DNA of 64,000 nt from Lichenicola sp965198575 (lineage in GTDB: Bacteria > Pseudomonadota > Alphaproteobacteria > Acetobacterales > Acetobacteraceae): contig NZ_OZ240671.1 in NCBI RefSeq assembly GCF_965198575.1, positions 2,108,001 through 2,172,000 of the forward strand, in the 5' to 3' direction. Shown piece by piece: positions 48,141-56,074 of this stretch. The first letter of the stretch is position 1. Every line of letters starts with the position of its first letter. The notes below the pieces were generated by a model. The model had not been told where the DNA came from. It was given only the letters and a program-made list of their open reading frames with translations, and searched no databases. The position numbers and the translations under genes were made by a program.

Positions 48141-48187
48141 TCCCAATCGGCTCGGGGGGCCGGCCGGGTCGGCTCCCCACGTCGAAG

Positions 48188-48207
48188 ATCCGATTCGATC
48201 GGATTTT
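48188..48207 (+). terminator. Probable terminator after the alcohol dehydrogenase gene
   Basis: ATCCGAT, loop TCG, ATCGGAT, then TTT. The 7-bp stem with a short T run is 47 bases after the stop codon and overlaps the last bases of the convergent retropepsin-like gene. Confidence 0.6.
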
Positions 48208-49126
48208 AGCGATCGTGCCGGACGAACATCCGGTTGGTCGCGTAGCTGATCAAGACGTCCCGGTCGGCGAACCAGTCGGCCCCGAGCAGAAGGTCGACCG
48301 GCTCGTCCAGCGGCGCCACGGTCAGTACCGGGTGGCGCTGGGTTTCGCTGCCGATCACCAGGCGGCTGAAGCGGTGCCAGTGATAGCTCGCTTCGTGCAG
48401 ATCGACACCCGCGGTGATGCCGCCCGGATCCCCATCGAGCATCTCGGGATCCACTCCAAGACGGATCGCCGCCTGCCTGGACAGGATCCTCGAGCGGGCT
48501 CCGGTGTCGACCAGCACACTGATCGGCTGTCCGTCGAGGATGGCCGTGAACGTCAATCGGCTGCCCTGCCGGGTTAGCGGGATGGTGTCGAACGACCCAC
48601 CCCAGCCATTCGGGAAAGCGCATGTCGCCGCATCCGAGGGGATGCTCCAGAAGCTGATCCGGTGCCGGGGGAGATCGAATTCGACATCGAAGCGTGACAG
48701 TACGTCTGCGCCAAGCAGACCGACGACCGGTGGCGTCACGATCGGCATCCCTGGAAGCCCGCCTGCAGGCATGCTGCCACCGCCCAGTCGCAGGGCCCCG
48801 ATCACGAGATCCAGGTAGCGCACGTTCGGGACCGTCCTGCCGACCCCGCCCGTGCCCTGCATGACCGTCTGACGGGAGCCGTCGCGGTGAAGGCCGAGCC
48901 TTGCAGCTCCGAGAGCGGTGAACAGCCCTGCATCCGAGCCGGTGTCGACCAGCATGGTGACCGGCCGACCTCCGATCATGACGGGCATGTTGATGAAGCC
49001 GTCATTGTCGTCGAGCGGCGCCTGAGTTGCGAGCCGACCCTGGCAGTTCTGCGCCTCTGCGGCTGGGCTCCACGACATCGAGACGATGCAGAGTGCCGGC
49101 AGGATCCGTGAAAATCGGGTCACCAC
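48206..49126 (-). CDS. Exported protein with two retropepsin-like aspartic protease domains
   Basis: A 306-residue protein. An N-terminal signal peptide (RFSRILPALCIVSMSWSPAA EA) leads to a first domain with VTMLVDTGSDAGLFT (Asp-Thr-Gly motif) and GLLGADVLSRFDVEFDLPRH, and a second with ISVLVDTGARSRILS and LLLGADWFADRDVLISYATN. Both are the D-T-G plus hydrophobic-G flap pattern of the gag-polyprotein/retropepsin-like bacterial family. One polypeptide with two such units could form the active dimer intramolecularly, like pepsin. The substrate is unknown. Start is ambiguous: tandem GTG codons at 49126 and 49123. Confidence 0.82.
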   Translation of the reverse strand: MVTRFSRILPALCIVSMSWSPAAEAQNCQGRLATQAPLDDNDGFINMPVMIGGRPVTMLVDTGSDAGLFTALGAARLGLHRDGSRQTVMQGTGGVGRTVPNVRYLDLVIGALRLGGGSMPAGGLPGMPIVTPPVVGLLGADVLSRFDVEFDLPRHRISFWSIPSDAATCAFPNGWGGSFDTIPLTRQGSRLTFTAILDGQPISVLVDTGARSRILSRQAAIRLGVDPEMLDGDPGGITAGVDLHEASYHWHRFSRLVIGSETQRHPVLTVAPLDEPVDLLLGADWFADRDVLISYATNRMFVRHDR

Positions 49127-49185
49127 GACAGTCGGCCTCGTGGCTTCAGGCGTCTTCCCCTGCCGATCGGTCCTGCGGACCAGCC

Positions 49186-49590
49186 TCAGCGGCCGCCGTG
49201 CCCACCACCGCCGCCACCATGACCACCACCGCCGCCGCCGCCATGGGAGCCGCCACCGCCACCGCCCGCGTGGCCGCCGCCGCCGCCACGCGCTCCGGTC
49301 GGGATCCCGGGCATTCCACGGCCCCCGCCGAAGCCCCGGCCGCCGCCGCCACGGTTGAAGCCGCCACCGCCGCCACGATGGTCGAACCCACGATCGCCGC
49401 CGCCATACGGACCGACCAGGTAGCCGCCACCCCAACCGCCGTAACCGCCGCCCGAGGTATCGTAGTAGTCGCCGCCATATCCGCCGCCGCCGTCATAGCC
49501 GCCACCATAGCCGCCGACGCAGGCGGACAGGCCTCCGAGGAGCGCCAATGCCAAGATGAGTGCGGGCCGCTTCGCGCGATGCGAGGTCAT
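49186..49590 (-). CDS. Glycine-rich lipoprotein
   Basis: A 134-residue protein, MTSHRAKRPALILALALLGG LSAC, with a lipobox (LSAC) making residue 24 the lipidated cysteine. The mature part is extremely rich in glycine with tyrosine, histidine and arginine (YGGGYDGGGGYGGDYYDTSG, then GGRGFGGGRG and HGGGGGGGHGG runs). Low complexity prevents family assignment; similar proteins sit in outer envelopes or form cohesive matrices. The ATG overlaps the stop of the VOC gene (ATGA), so they are one transcript. It lies upstream of the retropepsin-like gene, 59 bases away. Confidence 0.7.
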   Translation of the reverse strand: MTSHRAKRPALILALALLGGLSACVGGYGGGYDGGGGYGGDYYDTSGGGYGGWGGGYLVGPYGGGDRGFDHRGGGGGFNRGGGGRGFGGGRGMPGIPTGARGGGGGHAGGGGGGSHGGGGGGGHGGGGGGHGGR

Positions 49591-50516
49591 TTCGCGTTCC
49601 CCGCCGGTGCGTCCGTCGGCCATTCCATCACGCCGAACAAGGCGCCTTGCGGATCAGCCAGGATGGCGATCTTGCCGCCATGTCGATCCACCCTTGGCGA
49701 CAGCACCACCTTGCCGCCCAGGCTCGTGGCCTTGGCAGCCATTGCCGTCGCATCGTCGACCCGGATGTAATCCAGCCAGCGCGGACGGGCTCCGACCCAG
49801 CTCGAGGGGATCGAATTGACACTGGCACGGGCGAAATTATCGGATGCCATCAGCATGTGCTGCGCGGTTGCAGGATCCTGCGGCGTGCTCATGTTGAACA
49901 GGTCGTAGCCGAACACCGTCTTGTAGAAAGTGACCGCCTTGGTCGGATCCGTGGTGATCAGCGAGCTCCAGATCCAGTCGCCCGGGTCTGCAAGCAGATC
50001 GGGGGGATCGCCGCTCGTCGATTGCAGCATGGCGAACACCCCTCCCTGCGGATCGGTGAACACCGCTTCGCGTCCGAGTTCCGCGAGTTGGTGCGGCGGG
50101 AGTAGCACCTTGGCGCCGGCCTGCACTGCCAGGCCCTCGGACGCGTCGAGGTCGGAGGTGGCGATAAAGGAGATCCAGTTCGGACGCCGCCCGGTCGGCA
50201 GAGGACGCTGGAACATGCCCGCGACCACCTGGCCGTCGAGCGAGGCCTGGGTGAAGCTGCCCTGGCTCTGCTCGAAATCCTGGAAGCTCCAGCCGAACAG
50301 CGATCCGTAGAACTGCTTGGCGGCGGCGATGTCCGGCGTCACGAGCTCGGCGAACACGATCTTGCCGGGGTGATGCTCGGTGCTGGCCGGCACGTTAAGC
50401 GGTGCCAGGTCGGCCGCCGAGGCAGCAGGCGCGGAGAGCGCGGTGGCGCCGGAGAGAACCAGACTCAGCCCGACGACGATTGCCCTACCCAGCCTGTCGG
50501 CATCGTGTCGTTGCAC
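49587..50516 (-). CDS. Exported two-domain VOC (glyoxalase/bleomycin-resistance) family protein
   Basis: A 309-residue protein. Unusually for this family it begins with a signal peptide (VVGLSLVLSGATALSAPAAS AA). Two VOC domains follow: the first starts GKIVFAELVTPDIAAAKQFY GSLFGW, the second SSLITTDPTKAVTFYKTVFG Y; both end with a DPQGGVFAM or DPQGALFGV strand. Such domains bind metal and small molecules, but this protein resembles the antibiotic-hydroxymethyl-binding (27-kDa antigen) subgroup with no proven activity. It heads a two- or three-gene unit with the glycine-rich lipoprotein. Confidence 0.85.
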   Translation of the reverse strand: MQRHDADRLGRAIVVGLSLVLSGATALSAPAASAADLAPLNVPASTEHHPGKIVFAELVTPDIAAAKQFYGSLFGWSFQDFEQSQGSFTQASLDGQVVAGMFQRPLPTGRRPNWISFIATSDLDASEGLAVQAGAKVLLPPHQLAELGREAVFTDPQGGVFAMLQSTSGDPPDLLADPGDWIWSSLITTDPTKAVTFYKTVFGYDLFNMSTPQDPATAQHMLMASDNFARASVNSIPSSWVGARPRWLDYIRVDDATAMAAKATSLGGKVVLSPRVDRHGGKIAILADPQGALFGVMEWPTDAPAGNAK

Positions 50517-50570
50517 TATCGATCTCCTGCGCCGCCGCTGCCTGTCGGGGAGCGTGCTACTGGAATTACG

Positions 50571-51599
50571 CTACGCAACCGAACCGGTTTCCGGCGCGCC
50601 ATGATTGGCCTGGCCGTGATCGGGAGCGTGCAGCCGGCCGGCGGCGAAATCGTCCGTGGCGTTCAGCAGCGCGGTCAGGATGCCGGGCTCGGTGGTGGCG
50701 TGGCCGGCATCGTCGATCAGGTGGAAGGCGGCGTTCGGCCAGGCGCGGTGCAGCTCCCAGGCGGTGCGGGCCGGGGTGGCGACGTCGTAGCGGCCCTGCA
50801 CGATCACCCCCGGCAGATGCGCGATGCGCGGCACGTCGCGCAGCAGCTGGCCGTCCTCGAGCCACGCGCCGTGGGTGAAGTAGTGGTTCTCGATGCGGGC
50901 GAAGGCGAGCGCGAAGGCGTCGTCGCCATGTTGCAGGGTCAGCGCCGGATCCGGCAGCAGCGTCAGTGTCTCGCCCTCCCACAGGCTCCAGGCGCGGGCG
51001 GCCTGCATCCGGATTGCGGCATCCTCGCCGGTGAGCCGCCGGCGGTACGCTGCGATCAGGTCGTGGCGCTCGACCTCCGGGATCGGTGCGAGGAAGCGCT
51101 CCCACTTGTCGGGGAAGAGCCAGGATGCGCCCTCCTGGTAGTACCAGAGCAGCTCCGCCCGGCGCATGCCGAAGATGCCGCGAAGGATCAGCCCGGTGGC
51201 ACGCTCGGGGTGGGCTTGCGAATAGGCGAGCGCCAGGGTGCTGCCCCAGGAGCCGCCGAACACCAGCCATTTGTCGGTGCGGGTCATCTCGCGCAGCCGC
51301 TCGATGTCGGCGACCAGGTGCCAGGTGGTGTTGGCCTCGAGCGAGGCGTGCGGCGTCGACCGGCCGCAGCCGCGCTGGTCGAACAGCAGCACACGGTAGC
51401 GGTCGTGATCGAACAGCCGGCGCTGTGTCGGTGTGCAGCCGCCGCCAGGGCCGCCATGCAGGAACACGACCGGGATGCCGTCGGGGTTGCCGCACAGCTC
51501 CCAATAGACGGAATGGCCGTCGCCGGCATCGAGCATGCCGTGGGCGTACGGCTCGATCGGCGGATAGAGCGCTCGCCTGCCCATTGCCTGATCAGCCAT
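50571..51599 (-). CDS. pip: Proline iminopeptidase
   Basis: A 342-residue alpha/beta hydrolase of family S33. VVFLHGGPGGGCTPTQRRLF D supplies the oxyanion HGGPG motif; DQRGCGRSTPHASLEANTTW is characteristic of proline iminopeptidase. The nucleophile serine is in VFGGSWGSTLALAYSQAHPE; Asp in VIVQGRYDVATP and His in DDAGHATTEP complete the triad. It removes N-terminal proline from peptides. The ATG lies inside the end of xerC, an 8-base overlap. Confidence 0.93.
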   Translation of the reverse strand: MADQAMGRRALYPPIEPYAHGMLDAGDGHSVYWELCGNPDGIPVVFLHGGPGGGCTPTQRRLFDHDRYRVLLFDQRGCGRSTPHASLEANTTWHLVADIERLREMTRTDKWLVFGGSWGSTLALAYSQAHPERATGLILRGIFGMRRAELLWYYQEGASWLFPDKWERFLAPIPEVERHDLIAAYRRRLTGEDAAIRMQAARAWSLWEGETLTLLPDPALTLQHGDDAFALAFARIENHYFTHGAWLEDGQLLRDVPRIAHLPGVIVQGRYDVATPARTAWELHRAWPNAAFHLIDDAGHATTEPGILTALLNATDDFAAGRLHAPDHGQANHGAPETGSVA

Positions 51600-52578
51600 C
51601 GACCGATTCTCCCCCGCCCAGATCCATGCCGTGCCGCGGATGCGTCCGTCGCCAGACATCCAGCAGATGCCCCTCGTCCGCCAGGGTGTAGCGCTGCGTG
51701 CTGGACAGGCTCGCATGGCCGAGCAGCTCCTGGATCGAGCGCAGGTCGGCGCCGCCTTCCAGCAGGTGGGTGGCGAACGAGTGCCGCAGCGCGTGCGGCG
51801 TGGCACTGTCGGGCAGGCCGACCAGCCGTCGGTACTCGCGCATCGCCTTCTGCGCCACCGCGGCATCCAGCCGTCCGCCGCGCACCCCCTGGAACAGCGG
51901 CGCGTCCGGGGCCGGGGCCGGGTGCTGCGAGGCCCACGCTTGCAGCGCCGCCAGCACCGCGGGGAGCAGCGGGACCAGGCGTTCCTTGTTTCCCTTCCCC
52001 CGGACCCGCAGGACGGCGTTGTTCCCGGCGCGCGGCAGGTCACGCAGATCGAGGGACAGCGCCTCGGCGATGCGGAGGCCGGCGCCATAGAGCAGCGTGA
52101 AGAGGGCGGTGTCGCGGCTGGCGGCCATCGTCGAGTGCGCCAGGTCGGCGATCCCGTCCGGCACCGCCAGCGCCGCGGGCACCGGCAACGGACGCGGCAG
52201 CGGAGCGCGAATCCGCGGCGAGGCCAGCAATCCGGGTGCGGCGTTGTCGACCCCGTGCTGCCGGGCCAGGTGCCGGTAGAAGCTGCGCATCGCCGAGACC
52301 CGGCGCACGCGGGTGCGGTTGGCCTTGTCGCGCGAATAATCGGGGGCCGCGGTGGCGTGACGCGCCTCCTCGGCCAGCCAGGCGCGCAAGTCGGCCTGTC
52401 GCAGCCCGGCAAGTGCTGCCAGGTCCGGCTCACCGCCGAGATGGGTGGTGAGGAAGTCCACGAACCGTCGGAGGTCGCCGCGATAGGCCGCGATGGTGTG
52501 CAGGCTGGCCCGCTTCTCGTGCGCCAGCCAGTCCAGGAACTCCTGCACCAGCACACTGCCTGTCGGAGCGGGTGTCAC
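51592..52578 (-). CDS. xerC: Site-specific tyrosine recombinase XerC
   Basis: A 328-residue tyrosine recombinase. The N-terminal core-binding domain (LVQEFLDWLAHEKRASLHTI AAYRGDL) is followed by the catalytic domain: Arg in GAGLRIAEALSLD, Lys in VRGKGNKERLVPL, His-X-X-Arg in PHALRHSFATHLLEGGAD, a second His in LLGHASLSSTQRYT and the tyrosine nucleophile in that same segment. It resolves chromosome dimers at dif with XerD. The GTG start overlaps the stop of the DUF484 gene, and the family is almost always encoded next to DUF484. Confidence 0.95.
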   Translation of the reverse strand: MTPAPTGSVLVQEFLDWLAHEKRASLHTIAAYRGDLRRFVDFLTTHLGGEPDLAALAGLRQADLRAWLAEEARHATAAPDYSRDKANRTRVRRVSAMRSFYRHLARQHGVDNAAPGLLASPRIRAPLPRPLPVPAALAVPDGIADLAHSTMAASRDTALFTLLYGAGLRIAEALSLDLRDLPRAGNNAVLRVRGKGNKERLVPLLPAVLAALQAWASQHPAPAPDAPLFQGVRGGRLDAAVAQKAMREYRRLVGLPDSATPHALRHSFATHLLEGGADLRSIQELLGHASLSSTQRYTLADEGHLLDVWRRTHPRHGMDLGGGESVDG

Positions 52579-53321
52579 CAGGCGGGGCTCGGGGCACGAT
52601 TGGCGGCGGCCAGCGTCTCGATCCGTGCCGCCAGGGCCTCGCCGAGGAACGCCAGCGCTGCCCGGCCGCCACCGCCTGCGCTGCCACCGGTCATGCTGGC
52701 CGGCAGTCCTTCCTCGAGCACCGCCATGTCCCGGCTGGCCAGTGCCAGCAGCATCGGCGGCTGTCCCTCGACCTGCACACGCAGCAGCGCGTCCTGCATG
52801 GCCAGCCCGGCAGCCTCGCCATGCAATTCGATCGGATCGGATGGCGTCGTTCGCACCAGCACGTCGTGCCGCCCGAGCAGGCGCGCCACGGTTCCGGCGG
52901 CGACACGACGTGCCATCAGTCGCGATGTCATGCCGCGCTGCCGACCAGGGCCGCCTTCGATGCACAGGAGTGCCGAGTCGATCCCGAGCAGGCCGGGCAG
53001 GTCGCTCGTCACCCACTCGCCGACATCCGGGGCGCGGATCAGAGCCAGCACCGCAGCGCGGACGCGTTCGGCGAGCCCGACTGCCGCACGTCCGGCCTTC
53101 AGCACGCTCTGGGCATGCGCCGTCATGTCGGCTGCCTGCTGCCGCGCCGCGTCGATCATCGCCGCCATGTGGTCGGCCATGATCTCGCCATGGACCCGAC
53201 GCGGGGGTGCCAACAGGCTGTAGATATCCAAGCGGGTCGCCAGCCAATCAGGATTGTCGGTCAGGAAGCGTGCCACCCGGCCGGCTTCGCCCTGGTCGCC
53301 CGGCGGCGGATCATTGTCCAT
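52575..53321 (-). CDS. DUF484-family protein
   Basis: A 248-residue protein. VARFLTDNPDWLATRLDIYS L and a following helix (EIMADHMAAMIDAARQQAAD M) give the DUF484 N-terminal pattern; the C-terminal half is a GAF-like domain (IDSALLCIEGGPG ... HDVLVRTTPSDPIELHGEAA GLAMQDALLRV). The family has no assigned biochemical activity and co-occurs with xerC, as here (GTGA overlap). ATG at 53321 is chosen; a GTG at 53339 would add six residues. It is divergent from priA. Confidence 0.88.
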   Translation of the reverse strand: MDNDPPPGDQGEAGRVARFLTDNPDWLATRLDIYSLLAPPRRVHGEIMADHMAAMIDAARQQAADMTAHAQSVLKAGRAAVGLAERVRAAVLALIRAPDVGEWVTSDLPGLLGIDSALLCIEGGPGRQRGMTSRLMARRVAAGTVARLLGRHDVLVRTTPSDPIELHGEAAGLAMQDALLRVQVEGQPPMLLALASRDMAVLEEGLPASMTGGSAGGGGRAALAFLGEALAARIETLAAANRAPSPAW

Positions 53322-53470
53322 GGCGACGATCGCTCCCACACTCGGGGCGGCCGGATGGCTTGCCCGAAGCGGCCGAACTGGATCGATCCCTGTCCCAGAA
53401 ACACATCACGCCGATTAGCTTAGACGCCTCCGCCGCCGCGACAAAGCCGGTCCGGAATGGCGCCTCCCGG

Positions 53471-55672
53471 GTGCCGGTGCTGCTGCCGTACCCGTTCCAG
53501 GGGGCGTTCGATTATGCGCAGCCGGAGGCGCTGGCACTGGAGCCGGGCGACGTCGTGATGGTGCCGCTCAACCGGCGCGCCGAGGTGGGTGTGGTCTGGG
53601 ATGCACCGGTCGGGCTGCCCGGGGATCTCGCAACGCCGCCACCGCCATCGGTCGCCGATGCCAAGCTCAAGCCGGTGGCGGCCCTGCTCGACGTGCCGCG
53701 GATGCCGGAGAGCCTGCGCCGGTTCGTCGACTGGGTCGCGGGCTACACGCTGAGCCCGCCCGGGCTGGTGCTGGCAATGGCGTTGCGGACCAACGCCTCG
53801 CAGCCGGTGCCGCCGACCACCGGCTGGGTCCGCTCGGGCAGCAACTCCGCCACCGCACGCGTCACGCCCGCCCGCGCCCGGGTGCTGCAGGCGCTGACGG
53901 ATGGCGCCCCGCGCAACACCGCCGAGCTGGGACGCGCGGCCGAGGTCGGCACCGGCGTGGTCAGGGCGATGGCCGAGGCGGGGCTGCTGGTGGAGGTGGC
54001 GATCGCCGGCCCGGCGGCATTCGGCACTCCGGATCCGGATCACCAGGATCCGGTGCTGTCACCCGACCAGAACACCACGGCGCAGCGGCTGCGCGGGCTG
54101 GTGCAGGGGCGGCGGTTCCAGGCGGCGCTGCTCGACGGCGTCACCGGATCGGGCAAGACCGAGGTGTATCTGGAGGCGGTGGCGGCGTGCCTGGCGGAGG
54201 GGCGGCAGGCGCTGGTGCTGCTGCCCGAGATCGCGCTGTCGGCGCAGTGGATGCAGCGCTTCGTCAGGCGGTTCGGCGTCGAGCCGGCGGTCTGGCATTC
54301 CGATCTCGGCTCGAAGCGGCGGCGCATCACCTGGCGCGCGGTGGCCGGCGGCGAGGCGCAGGTGGTGGTGGGCGCGCGGTCGGCGCTGTTCCTGCCGTTC
54401 CCCGACCTCGGGCTGGTGATCGTCGACGAGGAGCACGAGACAGCGTTCAAGCAGGAGGACGGCGTCACCTACCATGCGCGCGACATGGCGGTGGTGCGCG
54501 CCCGGCTGTCGTCGGCGCCGGTGCTGCTGGTGTCGGCCACGCCCAGCCTGGAGACGCTCGCCAATGTCGAGAGCGGCCGCTACCAGCACCTGACGCTTGC
54601 CGTTCGGCATGGCGGCGCCACGATGCCCGGGGTGGCGGCGATCGATCTGCGCGACCATCCGCCGGAGCGCGGGCGGTTCCTGAGCCCGGTGCTGATCGAG
54701 GCGGCGCGGGCGGCGATGCAGCCACCGGACGGTCGGCCGGCCGAGCAGGTGATGCTGTTCCTGAACCGGCGCGGCTATGCCCCGCTGACGCTGTGCCGGA
54801 CCTGCGGACATCGCATCCAGTGCCCGAACTGCACCGCCTGGCTGGTCGAGCATCGTGCCCGCCGGCAACTCGCCTGCCACCATTGCGGGCACACCGAGGC
54901 GGTGCCGACGCACTGCCCGGCCTGTAACGCCGAGAACAGCCTGACGCCGATCGGTCCGGGGGTGGAGCGCATCACCGAGGAGGCGCGGCTGACCTTCCCG
55001 GATGCGCGCCTGCTGGTGATGGCGAGCGACACGCTGCCGGGGCCGAATGCGGCGGCCGAGGCAGTTCGGAAGATCGCCGATCGCGAAGTGGACCTGATCA
55101 TCGGCACCCAGATCGTCGCCAAGGGGTGGCATTTTCCGGGGCTGACGCTGGTGGGTGTGGTCGATGCGGACCTCGGGTTGGCCGGCGGGGATCTGCGTGC
55201 GGCGGAACGCACGGTGCAGCTGCTGCACCAGGTCGGGGGTCGCGCGGGGCGGGCGGAGGCGCCGGGGCGGGTGCTGCTGCAGACCTACAACCCGACCCAT
55301 CCGGTGATGCAGGCGCTGATCGCCAACGATTTCGCCAGCTTCATGCAGAAGGAGGCGGCACAGCGGCGGCCCGGATGGTGGCCGCCCTATGGCAGGTTGG
55401 CGGCCCTGATCGTCAGTGCCGATACGGCTGATGCAGCGGATGCGGCGGCACAGACGCTCGGTCGCAGTGCGCCGTCAGGGGAGGGCGTGCAGGTGCTGGG
55501 ACCGGCACCTGCGCCGCTGGCGATCCTGCGCGGGCGCCATCGCCGGCGGTTGCTGCTGCGCACGCGGCGCGAGATTGCGGTGCAGCCGATCCTCAGGCGC
55601 TGGCTCGACGGCCTGCAATTCCCGCGGTCCGTACAGGTCGATGTCGATATCGATCCGGTCTCGTTCCTGTAG
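53471..55672 (+). CDS. priA: Primosomal protein N' (replication restart helicase PriA)
   Basis: A 733-residue superfamily 2 helicase. The N-terminal 3'-DNA-binding domain opens MPVLLPYPFQGAFDYAQPE, aligned to the E. coli start MPVAHV...FDY. Walker A is in DGVTGSGKTEVYLEA, the DEAH-type box in VIVDEEHETAFKQEDG, and SATPSLETLANVESGRY follows. The zinc-binding cysteines form CRTCGHRIQCPNC and CHHCGHTEAVPTHCPAC. Motif V/VI lies around GTQIVAKGWHFPGLTLVGVV DADL and QVGGRAGRAEAPG. It restarts stalled forks. The start is uncertain: GTG at 53471 is chosen on homology; a TTG at 53360 is in frame. Confidence 0.93.
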   Translation: MPVLLPYPFQGAFDYAQPEALALEPGDVVMVPLNRRAEVGVVWDAPVGLPGDLATPPPPSVADAKLKPVAALLDVPRMPESLRRFVDWVAGYTLSPPGLVLAMALRTNASQPVPPTTGWVRSGSNSATARVTPARARVLQALTDGAPRNTAELGRAAEVGTGVVRAMAEAGLLVEVAIAGPAAFGTPDPDHQDPVLSPDQNTTAQRLRGLVQGRRFQAALLDGVTGSGKTEVYLEAVAACLAEGRQALVLLPEIALSAQWMQRFVRRFGVEPAVWHSDLGSKRRRITWRAVAGGEAQVVVGARSALFLPFPDLGLVIVDEEHETAFKQEDGVTYHARDMAVVRARLSSAPVLLVSATPSLETLANVESGRYQHLTLAVRHGGATMPGVAAIDLRDHPPERGRFLSPVLIEAARAAMQPPDGRPAEQVMLFLNRRGYAPLTLCRTCGHRIQCPNCTAWLVEHRARRQLACHHCGHTEAVPTHCPACNAENSLTPIGPGVERITEEARLTFPDARLLVMASDTLPGPNAAAEAVRKIADREVDLIIGTQIVAKGWHFPGLTLVGVVDADLGLAGGDLRAAERTVQLLHQVGGRAGRAEAPGRVLLQTYNPTHPVMQALIANDFASFMQKEAAQRRPGWWPPYGRLAALIVSADTADAADAAAQTLGRSAPSGEGVQVLGPAPAPLAILRGRHRRRLLLRTRREIAVQPILRRWLDGLQFPRSVQVDVDIDPVSFL

Positions 55673-56074
55673 CAGCCTTGGGCGTTCAACGTGGGATGGC
55701 GAGAGCCTTGCTCCATGGCGGAGCGAAATCGTCTCGATGGATTGCGAATTCTCACGATCCGATGACGCTGTTACGTTTCGTCGTATCGTGAGCATCGCGT
55801 GCTCCGATGCATCGGTCGCGTCTCGCGTACCATCCAGGCTGAACCAATGCTCTGGGGCGAGCACACGAACTTTCCTCTTTTACAACTTCGATGAACGGGC
55901 GTGCGCGGAGGACGCAAGCGGGAGCCATTTCCGGTTGCGGGATCATTCCGGCACCAAGAACTCACTGTTTTGTCAGAGGCACCTGTCCCGAGTTCCTGAT
56001 CATATGGCCTCGGTCTTGCAAAGTCCTGACGTCTGCGAGCGGCGTCGGGTGCTGCGGGAAAGGCGGGAGGAAGC
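55673..56074. other. 402-base intergenic stretch, no supported gene
   Basis: Lower in GC than its neighbours, especially 55730-55900. Frames on both strands are short and unlike protein, apart from the sulfotransferase gene that begins at its right end. It probably holds the promoter and leader of that gene. No hairpin with a T run was found after priA. Confidence 0.5.
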
